Positions 12,158 through 22,444 of a stretch of 64,000 nucleotides of DNA are shown piece after piece. The position numbers were made by a program, and so were the translations under genes. The stretch comes from Porpolomopsis calyptriformis (Eukaryota > Basidiomycota > Agaricomycetes > Agaricales > Hygrophoraceae), in NCBI GenBank assembly GCA_951640195.1, contig OX621172.1, forward strand, positions 744,001 to 808,000, in the 5' to 3' direction. Numbering within the stretch: position 1 is the first letter of the stretch; each line of letters starts with the position of its first letter. A model generated the notes under the pieces. That model was not told where the DNA came from, did not search any database, and was given only the letters and a program-made list of their open reading frames with translations.

Positions 12158-14114
12158 CTAGAACTCTGATTCCACTTTTGATTCTTCCCTTGGAATGATA
12201 GGCCCCAAATCAACCACGGTGTAGAACGCAAACGTTTTGATTTCTGGCACCTTCGGGGCCGTTTTCGAGCGGGGGCTGCCGTCATTACTCTCAGATGGCA
12301 CCGGGTCGTCCGACCGATAAGTGTACGACACCAGCATGTTGAACTGCCAACCTCGCCGTCAGAATAGAAACGGGGAGCAAAATGGTTGGAAAACCATACT
12401 TTGACATTCCCCCTTGCCTCCTTTCCTATCACAGCCTCCCCGCCGACCAGGGTCACATTCGCCCGCCTCTCCAAGACACCCACCGTCTTCGTCTTCCCTC
12501 TCCCGTCCTTCTCCTTCCCGGCCTTTTTACCCGTTTCCCCAAACTCGTAATCGTCAACCCCAAACATTTCTTCATCATCCTCGTATTCCCATGCCTCTGC
12601 AAACGCACCCACAGGGAACTGCGCCGTCGGAAGCGACAACGCAAACGGTGGACGACGCGCCTTCTCTGGCGCGCTTCCTTCAGACGGAGCGGAAGCGACG
12701 TGCACACGCTGGACCGACAGTCTGACTTGAATCGGGTCATATAGAGGGTTGGTGAGTGCCAGATGGAACGGATACGTCTTCCCCGCCAGCATGCCAACGC
12801 CACTCCCCGGCCCTCTGTCGTCATCCATAGCTCCTGACGTGGGCCTTCCCGATGACCGTTTTGCTGCGTCAGGACCGGTGGATGTTGACTGAGTGTGGGG
12901 CAGGGCCACGGTGATGGTGGGGAGATAATTAGCGGCGACGAGTTTGATTTTATAACGGACGGATTGAGCTTTCTGTTCGGGCTTGATGAGGATGTGGGTG
13001 CAAGTCGGACATCGTTTGGATTTCTTGGAGTGTAGCGGTATCCGAAGCGGTTTGAGTTCGCTGCCAAAGAACATAAACCTGATTTCCACAACTTGTGTGT
13101 CAGCATCCGAGAGCACACCTAGTTTGCAACGGCATCGCCCAGCTATTCACAGCTCTCTGCTCAAACGTAGTCACCTGCCCCACGGCCTCGATGTGCCTCA
13201 TGAACTCCACGTCGGCGACTCCTCCGCCTGTGCCCAAGTTGCTCGCGGTCGCTATATCGACCCTGCTGCGATACTCTGGCATCTCGTCCTTATTTGCGGT
13301 CTTGTCTCGACCACTGCGACTGCGTGTCAGAGGATTGTACCTGCTGACTCCAGGAATATCGCGCGAAAGCGCTGCAGAAGCCGCGGCTGTGATGGAATTT
13401 GTGTGAGAGTGATGTGGAGTGGCGCTGGGAAGAACGGAGGAAGAGGAAGAGGAACTCGATGATGTACGTATGAAAGGCTCAAAATGCTCCTTCAAACGAT
13501 CAAACTCGAGCGAATCCGGGGCAGTGTCTTCAGACCTTTGGAGCTGGGCTGTTGGGGGGATAGATTAGATGAGCTGTGTTTTTTTTTTTGAGAAGTTTTG
13601 TGGAATAAGCTCACCGGCAAGGCCAGTTGGTTTCTCAAAGGTGATACCGACTTCGGCGGAATCCCATCTGCAATAATTGCAATAAAGGAAAAATGGTGGT
13701 TCACCAACGGCGCTGATGGGGATTACCGACAGACGTCCGTCGGTCGAGTCTGGTGGGTCGGAAGGTACTACGGACAGAGTATTTCGACAGATGGGACATA
13801 AGAAGCAATTACGAGCACATCTTGAATCTTGAAGTATGAGAGAGCCGAATGCGAATGCGAACGCGCGGGGATTCCACATACCTGTTCTTCTCCGCGCGCA
13901 CACTGGCCATGGGGACCTCGAACAGGCAGTTTGGGCAAAAATAGCCACTGACTTCGACAGAGACACAGCGGTTGCACCGAACAGCGTCGCATTCTTCACA
14001 AAAGAACAGGGTGTGGAGAGGATGGAAACTGTGTGAGGACGAAGGAAGATGTGGGGGTGGGGGTATTGGTGAGGTAGAAAAGCATGGACAATGGTATTTG
14101 ACACTGGGCCACAT
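12158..14114 (-). CDS. Dynactin subunit p62 (DCTN4 family)
   Basis: Five exons (14114-13882, 13820-13615, 13548-13119, 13060-12400, 12343-12158) give 571 residues. The N-terminus carries Cys-rich zinc-binding segments (CEECDAVRCNRC, YFCPNC, CFLCPICRNTL). The middle holds the family hallmark HSKKSKRCPTCTHILIKPEQ, followed by the beta-rich C-terminal region (VKFNMLVSYTYRSDD, FAFYTVVDLGP). In animals and fungi p62 sits on the pointed-end complex of the dynactin filament and helps dynein carry cargo and nuclei along microtubules. A first-pass reading suggests a frameshift near 12330, but a 56-base intron (donor 12399) repairs it. All phases close. Confidence 0.92.
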
Positions 14115-14287
14115 ATGATCAGGACCTCAACGCGTTGAGGTGGTTGTGGCTGTGCTGTCTGGTCGAGAAAGAATGAAAGCATTCAACAGGCTGATGAAGT
14201 GTTGTACCGAATCAATGATCTGAAATTACATCGCCGCGTCTCGTACAATAGCTCAACAGCAACTCGGTCAGCTGCAGGCTAAAATGC

Positions 14288-17161
14288 CTAACGCTCAGTG
14301 TACCTTTGGTATAGTACAATTCCAAGTTCCCTCCATCTGATGCGGAATGGGAGGTGTTCAACAAACGATTGATAATCCCGTTTTCTAACGAGAGACCAGT
14401 AGCAGCTTTCCCGGTGATCTCGCTAAAGAAAATGGATGTGGTATGAACGCGATAGTATCAAAAGCATAAAACGATGTGACTGACAAGTAACTGTGAACCA
14501 GGAAGTGTCATCGATCGGCTCAACAGTGATTTTGAGCGTGACTGCCATGGCCTCCAAGGTCTGCATGTGCTTGGCCATTAGTTGATGCCCTTGCCAGTGT
14601 CGACCGGCCCAGTTCATCATAGCTCGGAGAATGGTAGCTAGTTGGGGCGAGGCGCGGAGCTGTCGCCCCATCAGCACATTTACCCATCGATCAATGTCCT
14701 CTTGTCTGACGAACCCTGGATCGTTGAAGAAGTCCTGTGCACCATCCATGAGACCTTGGCGGATCAGGGCTTCTATCAAACTGGGTTGGTTGACTTGATG
14801 TGCGACCCAAACCATGACCCTGAAAGCGGATGATTTTGTCGGTAGATTACGATTCGGAGAACGGATCAGCGATACTAGAGTTCGCATCACTCCGACTCGT
14901 GCAAGTTCAGGACCCTTGGCGGATTCTTCGCACATCCGCTCTAGACAAAGTAAGAGGTCGAAATACCACATTTCTGACCGATCTGGTGAGGCCAAAAGAT
15001 TCAGAAGAAGGGTGCATTCCAACGAGGGAATGACTTGTCGGTTCAACCGAGAAAGGAAGAACGGCAGGCGGTCATCGGAGGAACGAGACGTTAGTAGGGT
15101 TCTGAGAGTCGAATTGTTCAAGAAGGTTGAGGGATGTTGACTCCCGGAAAATCTGTCTAGGGCAATGCAGTATTTGTCGCGAACAATGGATGATAAAGCA
15201 GCATCACATTGGAATGAAGCAGGAAAACGCAGAACCGGGTTCAAGCCTATCAGCACAAGGTAGTGGAAATCCCGCTGGCGATTGGACTCTTCCGTATACT
15301 CTCGTAAATCGATAGTTGGATGACCTTTGGTAAACATGGCGATAGTGAGTGCGGTAGCCGTGTCAATCGTTGAAGGCTTTCCGGAACTTGGCCCCGAAGA
15401 AGACCGAATATCGAGCAGATGAATCAACGCCGAAAGCACTCTTGAAACTAGACCACCCCAACCGCGTAGATCTGAATGTGTCCAATAGTCTCCATCGGAT
15501 CTCTTCCTCCACGCAGCTTCCTGCCCTAATGTGTCGACTAACAAGTGTACATGGAACGACGAGAGTGGAATGACATCCTCGACGTGTTTCTCCAACACGT
15601 CCACCATCTCATGAAGCATTGTCCCGGCACATAACAACGAGATGGCGGCCACACTTGACATGGATGACGATGTTACTGAAAATGCACGAGCCAGTTGTAT
15701 ATCATTGGCGCGTGACTCCACTCCGCGACCCTCGTTATGAATCCGCAATATCGAATGCGTACGAAGGAGGGCGCGCGTGTATTTTTCAGCTTCGACTGGC
15801 ATGCGTATTTCATCTCCGTGGAAGCAAGACCGAAGACGATCACGGATCATCTGGAGGACTCCAGCTTGATGGAGAAGTCGCGCAATATCAAAGTTACTCG
15901 GAAGCCCGGAGATTGCTTGCACGCCGCAATCCACTACGGCTGACTTGGTCGATGAGCGGAGAAGCCAAATCAGTGCCTGTGCGTCGAGTGCGGCCTTGGA
16001 TTTCAGAACCTCATTCTTCTCCTGGTCAGCTTCCGAACCTGAGGCACGAAGCCATACGCTTAGGCTGATGATAATGGAACGTAATCCTTGAAATATGAAC
16101 AGTGGGAGAGAAATAACTGAGTCTAGATGTTTCCCAAAGAAGCGTAGGATATGTTTGGTCGCAGAAGCCAAGGGAGGGATGTGTGAGCCCACCCAGTAGA
16201 ACGGCCAGAAAATCATCACCACCACTCCGGCTAAGAAAATCAGAGGGTATATTACCGTGATTTGGAAGGCTTGCCCCACGAAGAACTTGAACCGGATTCG
16301 AGAAATAGATCCCAGAAGATGCCTGATGGGGTGAAATAGCTGAAACATCACAGGTGAAACGGAGGTTCTCCATGGACAGTTGCAGAGGGCAGGAAGTAAG
16401 ATGTTTAGGAGATGAAATGCAAGTGTAGCCCCGATCAAAGAAGTTGAAATGATGGCTATTCGATGGTTAAGGGAGAAAAGCATGATGGACAGTCCCGCAA
16501 GAAACAACATGAGGCAAAGAGACAGGGCGAAGGGCAAGCCACTGATGATACCGTGAGTTTTCCATGTGAGCAGAGTATCATAACGGTACTGCCTGACTTG
16601 AGCGCGGGTATGGTGCACGGAAGAAAGTCCGAAGATGTAAGCATTCAGCCATTGCTTGGCGAGCATAGCCACGGAAGCCACGCCTAAACTGCAAGTCAAA
16701 GATGTGAACCATAGTGCGTTGATCCACACGGCTGAGGTCGATGGCTGAAATTGCGGCGTTGGGGCAGCACCTAGCGTGGTAGAGTTTTCGGAGCGGAGAG
16801 AGTTGGAAATACCAAGGAGGAGAGCGTTGGTTGTGTCCTGGGGGTCAGGTTGGAGGGACTTGTATGAGTCGATCAAGAAGGTGACAAGGACACCGGACAA
16901 CAAGCCTGCCTGGAATTCGTTGCAAAGATCAAAAGGTACAAGTCCAACGGGTAGAAAGGCACTGACGAAGATAAGCATAACGTCGACAGAACGACTCCAA
17001 GAGTCAATGAGACGCTTGTCGTGTTCATCAGCCTCGTTGCAGTAATATCTCCAGACCTATTGCCAATGTTGTTGACCAATGTGATTGTTTGCTGGCGAAA
17101 AGCATACCTTGGCGTCATCCGCCATTTCATTTCCGAGTTCATCGCACCTTCCTGGATCCAT
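14288..17161 (-). CDS. DUF6535 multi-pass membrane protein
   Basis: Exon 1 (17161-17108) encodes 18 residues. Exon 2 (17056-14492) encodes the body, and a proposed exon 3 (14422-14288) adds 44 residues; total 917. The start of exon 2 has the mushroom DUF6535 pattern: ADEHDKRLIDSWSRSVDVML, then SYKSLQPDPQDTTNALLL, then four or so hydrophobic helices (about residues 45-290). The remaining 600 residues are helical and soluble-looking, without a domain I recognise. Function is unknown; the family is large and variable in Agaricomycetes. Without exon 3 the frame ends at 14423. I prefer exon 3 because its translation (ESCYWSLVRKRDYQSF) looks protein-like and its phase fits, but the donor (gttact) is weak. 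Confidence 0.75.
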
Positions 17162-17330
17162 CTTTCTTGAGGATGGCGATTTTCACAACACATCACGAGG
17201 ACACGAGGAGGCTATAAATGTCGGAATGATGCCAGGCTCAGGGATTAGGTGTCTTTGGATCGGCACTTTGAACCAAATCCAAACAAAGAAGTTTACATGA
17301 AAAGGATATACGACGAGGACAAGACCGATT

Positions 17331-18121
17331 TCATTTACGAGCCCAAACCCACATCCTCCTCCTGTCCTCTCGGGGAATGCCGTTGTAATGCTCGCGTTCA
17401 TTCCTGTTTCGTTTTTCGGTCTTCTTCTTGCCCTCGAGGATTCTAACCTTTTCAAAGTACTTGTATCTGTTTTAATTGTAAGCCAAAGCCTGACACCCAA
17501 CTGACGAAGACTGACGCGGCGTAATAAATGCCATTCGAGGCACCTGCCGTGGCTCCAGATTCCTTCACTGCACACCGTTGAATGCTTACAGCGACAAGAG
17601 ATAATAATGACACCCACTGAATCGATTGTAGGACGCGCTGTTGATATTTCCGATATCCCTCAGCCAATGAGTGACCTGCACACGAATGAGGCCATGGGCT
17701 CATGACGCGTAAATGGACAACGTCACCTTCCAGCCGGGAGTCTTTTGCAAAAGTCGTATCTTGCGTCTGATTTCATTGCAGTCGTCGCTAAAACATACGA
17801 GACACGTCAGAACACGTGGATACGCGAAAAGAGAAAAAAGATGGCGGACAAGATCGGAACTTCGTCCTGGGTATCGGATGTGAGCGTTGGTATATAATAA
17901 AAAGAAATCAAATGTACTTCGTCTTCACCCTCGAGTTTAATGTTCATCCAAGTCTTCGTCGTGTCTTTGGACTTGGACGCGTCCTCCGAGCTTTTGGTGT
18001 GAACGCGACTCTTCTTCTTTGAAGGCTCGACATTGATATTTTCATTCTTGGAGTCCGCGAGGACGGCAGCGGGAACGGGTTGTTCGCTCTCAACTGCGTC
18101 CGATTTACGTTTAATGGCCAT
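17331..18121 (-). CDS. DUF7726-like protein
   Basis: Six exons (18121-17918, 17866-17850, 17787-17727, 17675-17618, 17567-17506, 17459-17331) give 176 residues. After a Lys/Ser-rich N-terminus comes a compact helical domain with DDCNEIRRKI, TPGWKVTHWLRDIGNINSA and YFEKVRILEGKKKT. I recognise this pattern from a fungal family annotated as DUF7726, whose members resemble small helix-turn-helix or homeodomain-like proteins. DNA binding is only a guess from the fold. Exon 2 is just 17 bases. The C-terminus is strongly basic (EDRRRMWVWARK). The Pfam number is from memory and should be confirmed; the gene model is firm because six phases agree. Confidence 0.75.
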
Positions 18122-18227
18122 GAGATTGTGTTTTGGGAGTGAAGGTTGTCGCGGTCACATGACAACTCCTATTCACGAGTGTCTTGTCAAGAACATCATG
18201 TTGTGTACCTGTACACATATTCTAGTG

Positions 18228-19724
18228 TCAATACCATATACTTCTCGTCCGGTGTACGGGTACAATGTCACCCGTTTCAATCCCTTCTATCTTCTCCTCT
18301 CCGTTTTCTATCCGCTTGCCCAAATCCCACAAGTAAAAATCGATCAAAACGCTGCTGACTCCTTCACCTCCTATACTCGCCATTTCCTCCCTCATTTTTT
18401 CAACAGCTAGAATGCTCGCGGTCCTAATGCTCACCTCCTCTGGCGCTCCTGGTTCCAGCGGGACACCCTGACGCAATTTTCGCACTAGCGCAGGTGGATA
18501 CATCAGAACGCGCAAGTGGTGCAGGATTTGCGGGACGCGGTAATCCGCGAACATGGTGAGCTGGTGTATTGAAGGGCCAAGCGGGCCCGGAAAAAGAGGA
18601 TGAACCGGAGAGGTCGCATGTGGTGAAGATTGGGTAGATGGGTAGAAGGCTGCCCAAGTCTCGGCCACGAGGATTTGTGCCCTCTTCCAAATAAATACTA
18701 TCAAAGAATAAGTATCATGCCTTCTGATTCTCCGAATATAGATCACCTCTTCGGCCTTCAAGCCAGACCTCATCCTGGAACGAGGGAAAAGTGTCTGTAA
18801 TCATCCTCACGAGTTTCAGGGCGGTACCCTGACGATCGTGTCTTCTATGGAATTCTTCTATGAACCCTTGAAAAGATCCTCCGAAACTCTGTAGTCTGTG
18901 ATCAGTTTTCAATTCTATGTCATGGTGAGAGACCCCAGCCTACCGTGCAGAGGATAAACCCGACCTCTCGCATGATAGCTATGCGCTCTCGTAGCAAAGC
19001 GATTCCCTCACCCGATTGTGAGGCAGGACGAAAGATATGCTCTAGGAGAGAATCGGGGCAAAGCGTTTCTGAAGAGTAAAATGCGGGGTCTATGATGGGA
19101 ATATCCTCTTCGAGTGCTGAAATTGCTTGGGTTAGACAATCGACCTTATTTTCCGAAATGAGAAACAAACGACCTCGATTGATCGCGGCCAGTAAGCTCC
19201 AATATCCTGTCCACGCCGTTTTCTCATCCGAGTCCCATCCTGCGCGCCATTCCACCGAGTAGCAATCCTCGGGATCTCTCGCAGACCAAAAACTGAAATT
19301 CAGGGAAGAGATGAGAAATATCCAGTTTAGGGCTGCTTTTGTCAGCGGGCTTGCAGGGTCGTATGGCTCAGGCGGACAGAGGTGGAGAGGATGTGTGCGC
19401 CATACATGAGGGGTGTATGATTCCAAAAGAATTTTATCGTATATCTAGAAAATAATATTCATGTGTGAGATGAATTCATAAACGACGTCAGAGAGATATA
19501 CATGTCTTGCCACTGATTTAACGGAGTCGTCTTTCACCCTGACAATATTTATTTTCTAACAAACATGGCAAGTCAAGAAAGAAAATATCTCACGAGGATT
19601 GACTTACTTGGTATGCAAACTTGGCGCTTTCTATTACGGGATTAGTGACGATTTCCTCTTCTAGTTTTTCTGTCAAAGCAGTCTGACGGATTGCCAAATT
19701 ATCCGGAGCCAGAGCTACCTCCAT
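18228..19724 (-). CDS. Queuosine 5'-phosphate N-glycosylase/hydrolase (queuosine salvage, DUF2419)
   Basis: Six exons (19724-19594, 19538-19502, 19444-19174, 19116-18944, 18888-18747, 18697-18228) give 407 residues. Family hallmarks in order: LNFSFWSARD near residue 95, GYWSLLAAINRALEEDIPI, FGGSFQGFI, VFIWKRAQILVAETWAAF, LTMFADYRVPQILHHL and SVLIDFYLWDLGKR. Enzymes of this family (Qng1/QSPG) release the base queuine from queuosine 5'-monophosphate so it can be inserted again at tRNA position 34. Eukaryotes cannot make queuine and must salvage it, so the fungus probably modifies GUN tRNAs using external or recycled queuine. An in-frame ATG at 19832 is an alternative start. A Ser/Pro-rich insertion of about 20 residues precedes the LTMFADYR motif. 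Confidence 0.9.
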
Positions 19725-20144
19725 TTTAATTTTTGATTTGTCGCAGCTGGAAAGAGTGGGGGCAGCACTCGAGCGCTCAGAAGGGTTTACTTTGATAGTC
19801 AAGGTAAAGCAGTTACCGAGTGGAAATTTCAATGACTCGAAGCTACGAATCTCACGTGATATTTAAGAAGTGATCGCTGCACTCAGGACGGAAAGTAACT
19901 GCATGTGAATGCAATACAGTAATGGGAGGCGAAGTATATCTTACATGAAAAACGAAAGAAAGAAAAAAAGACGACGTTGGACGGGGCTGGAAGAAATCAT
20001 GTCCTCGGATATTCAATCCTCGCTCGGCTCGCGAAACGTTTGCTCTCCCCCGAGGATCTTCTCTCCATGCTCTTTGACTTTGGTCTACAAAATTTCCTTA
20101 TGAGAAGGAACGTGAAAAAAATAATGCCTAGTCTCCAACCTTCC
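19725..20144. other. Intergenic stretch
   Basis: 420 bases lie between the start of the queuosine-salvage gene and the stop of the small gene at 20145. Short plus-strand open frames near 19909 and 19977 lack splice partners and familiar motifs. The left part should hold the promoter of the queuosine gene and the right part the 3' UTR of the other. Nothing else was seen. Confidence 0.4.
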
Positions 20145-20634
20145 CTAGTAACTGAATGAAATAGATGAATCATCAGTTACCCCTGAATGAGTATTATGGA
20201 ACAGACGACTTGCCGTCCCGCGGGTCACCTGCAAGAGCGATTATTAAAATTTTGGAAACATCTCAAAGGGCTCGTTTCATACCTTTGCATAACCTGTCGA
20301 CAAATTTCCGGTCAAAGGAATAAGTACACCATTGAGTAATTGAGATTCGGCAAGACGAACCGACAACTTGCTCCTTAAAGGATGGTTTCCTCACCGGATT
20401 TCTCGTGATTTTCTGTGGCTCGGGGCTAGGCTCGACATTCTCCACCTCCGGACCGTTTCCTTGTGAAGTCGAAGCTATTTAATATATATATATTTTCGTT
20501 ATGACGAAGGCAAGCAAGTAGATGATCAAGCCATAAATACCCTGCTGGGTGGCAGTATCGTTCGTTCCAGTGCCTTGCGAGGACACTTGAGCTTGGTTAA
20601 CAGTTTCAGCTAAGTCTGATTGAAGAGATGCCAT
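20145..20634 (-). CDS. Small conserved hypothetical protein
   Basis: Four exons (20634-20541, 20474-20361, 20293-20283, 20228-20145) give 100 residues. The N-terminus is Gln/Thr/Ser-rich; the middle is Pro/Glu-rich; the conserved part reads RKPSFKEQVVGYAKVTRGT. I recall this core from short mushroom proteins that continue into a Gly/Lys segment. Here the tail after VTRGT is different, so the final exon may be mis-chosen. No domain, helix or signal is visible. Exon 3 is an 11-base microexon joining VVG to YAK; without it the frame breaks. The function is unknown. Confidence 0.62.
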
Positions 20635-20761
20635 TTGGTGGAGAGGAGGATACCAAGCTATGACGTCATTAATGCTACTTCCACTTTAAGCAACTGAGGC
20701 AATGATACGCGGGAACCTGTCCCTTGAAGAAAGAGAAAAAAAAGTGGGTAATCGAATGTAT

Positions 20762-22426
20762 TTATTGGGCATATCTTGGAGAAACGAGATAGTCCTCTGC
20801 CGTTGACGGCAAAGAACATAGCGACTCGTTAAAGCCGGTGCGACCAGGCGCCCACATATCAGTTGTGAGTCGCACAGGAATAACCTGCCGGAACTCTTCA
20901 AACGGGGATTTGACCGGATCGGGAGGGGACATGGACAATACAAGGCAATCCTAGGGACATTACGGGTTAAAATGCAGACGCACAGGTTCAAGACTATGTG
21001 GGCAAACCTTGACATGGAACCCGCCAGCCTTGAACCCGCCCACCTTAACATGGCTCTCAATTATAATCTCACCTCTGAAAGCTATCCAATCCGGTCCGTC
21101 ACCCTGAATTTCATAATTGAGTGCACATTGAAATCGACCCAAGGAGACAAAGACAGACCATACGCAAGAACAAAGCATCGCCAATACTCTCGACTATCCA
21201 AATGTCTGTTTTTTCAATACAAAGCTCTTCTGCTTGTGCATGGTTGCTAATAAAATATTATGAGGAGTAATTTCTTCGCAACAAATACTCACCCAACATC
21301 GGCCGTTGATTGCCTCAGTAGCTGGAGGCGCATAGGTCGTTTTGCCTGCGGGAGACCGCAGATGGTGGGGCCATATGGCATAAAAGCCGCGAGCGTGACA
21401 GCATTAGATTTGAAAACAAGGTGAAATGGGATGGGTTGGTGTAGGCAAAAAACACGAGAACAAGGGAGATATAACTATGAAATAGAGACGAGTAATAAGA
21501 AGATGTTGGTCAGATTGGAGCATGATAAATACCTCAGATGCAACATTCGGCCCTCCGTTGTATATTGTGGACTGGAAGAGACGCCATTCAGAGGTCGGGA
21601 ACACGCCTCGGTGGGATGCTGCCAAAGGGATGGGCAAAGGGACAAGCGGCCGACTTCGAGGGTGATATATGAAAGGCGTTGACACTATCCTAAATTGTAG
21701 GGTTGAACGGGAGTCTCTCTGGTGGTGTTTATTACACTCGAGACACCTACATCCTTCCGTCGAGGACACCGAGCAAAGATGATTTGACTCGGGTCACAAT
21801 CGCGGTCACCGAATAAAATACCTTAGCCTGGAACCCAGGCAGCCCGGAGAGATGAGCTTCGAACGTTGGAGGAAGGGGCTATATACTGTGAAGACGATAT
21901 AAAAAACATGATCAAGGGCACTCACATAAATAGTGTCTGCTGTTGTAAATGAGGTAGGGAGGAGCAAGCGGAAGGGAAGTGAGCCAGGGCACTGTGAGTC
22001 AGCTCTGTCTCGTTCCCATAGCAGAACTGTGTCGAGGCATAGGTTCGAGACTGATGAGCCGCCTCCAGACATCTCCTTCAACACGAGCTGACCATCGATC
22101 TGCAAGAAAAAATCAGTCGATATGACGGAAGCCATACATATTTTCGAACGCACCTTGACTTCAACCTGGGCTATACCGCTTGTTTTGGACAAGTTGACCG
22201 TGCCTTTGACCGCCTCTCCACGACCGTAGACAGGCAAGCGAGAGTCATCTTCCTGATCGATGAGACAAAGAGTAATGCCGCGATTCCGAGAGTGCTTGAC
22301 AAAATCGGTTGAAGAACGGCTCCGGTGACGGATAAGCGCATGATTACTACGATCGATGGACGACTGAAGGTGATAGGGTAGGGCTGGGATATGGGAAGGA
22401 AAGCTAGGGTAGTTTGCTGTTGTCAT
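20762..22426 (-). CDS. Arrestin-like (alpha-arrestin) protein 1
   Basis: Exons 22426-22154, 22099-21926, 21878-21751, 21689-21533, 21474-21293, an exon near 21220-21139, 21103-21008 and 20950-20762 give about 400 residues. The arrestin N-fold is seen in LPVYGRGEAVKGTVNL, IDGQLVLKEM, PLPPTFEAHLSGLPGFQAK and FYSVTAIVTRVK. The C-fold is seen in SRVFCLHQPIPFHLVF, RPMRLQLLRQSTADV, FRGEIIIESHVKVGGFKAG and the tail DPVKSPFEEFRQVIPVRLTT. Such proteins recruit ubiquitin ligases to membrane transporters for endocytosis. No PPxY motif is obvious here. The junction around 21104-21140 is uncertain: the best fit needs a short 35-base intron. Its start lies 18 bases from the start of the divergent PARG-like gene. 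Confidence 0.78.
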
Positions 22427-22444
22427 GAGTGAACGAAGGAGACG

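Noticed and set aside
12073..12160. C-terminal extension of the p62 ORF to 12073
   Set aside because: The extension is the unspliced frame past the last intron; the spliced frame stops at 12158.
12300..12400. Apparent frameshift in dynactin p62
   Set aside because: A 56-base intron with donor at 12399 and acceptor before 12343 restores the frame and yields the conserved VKFNMLVSYTY sequence.
20700..21400. Possible tRNA or rRNA in a gene-poor stretch
   Set aside because: The stretch holds arrestin exons on the minus strand. No cloverleaf with a TTC-type loop was found.
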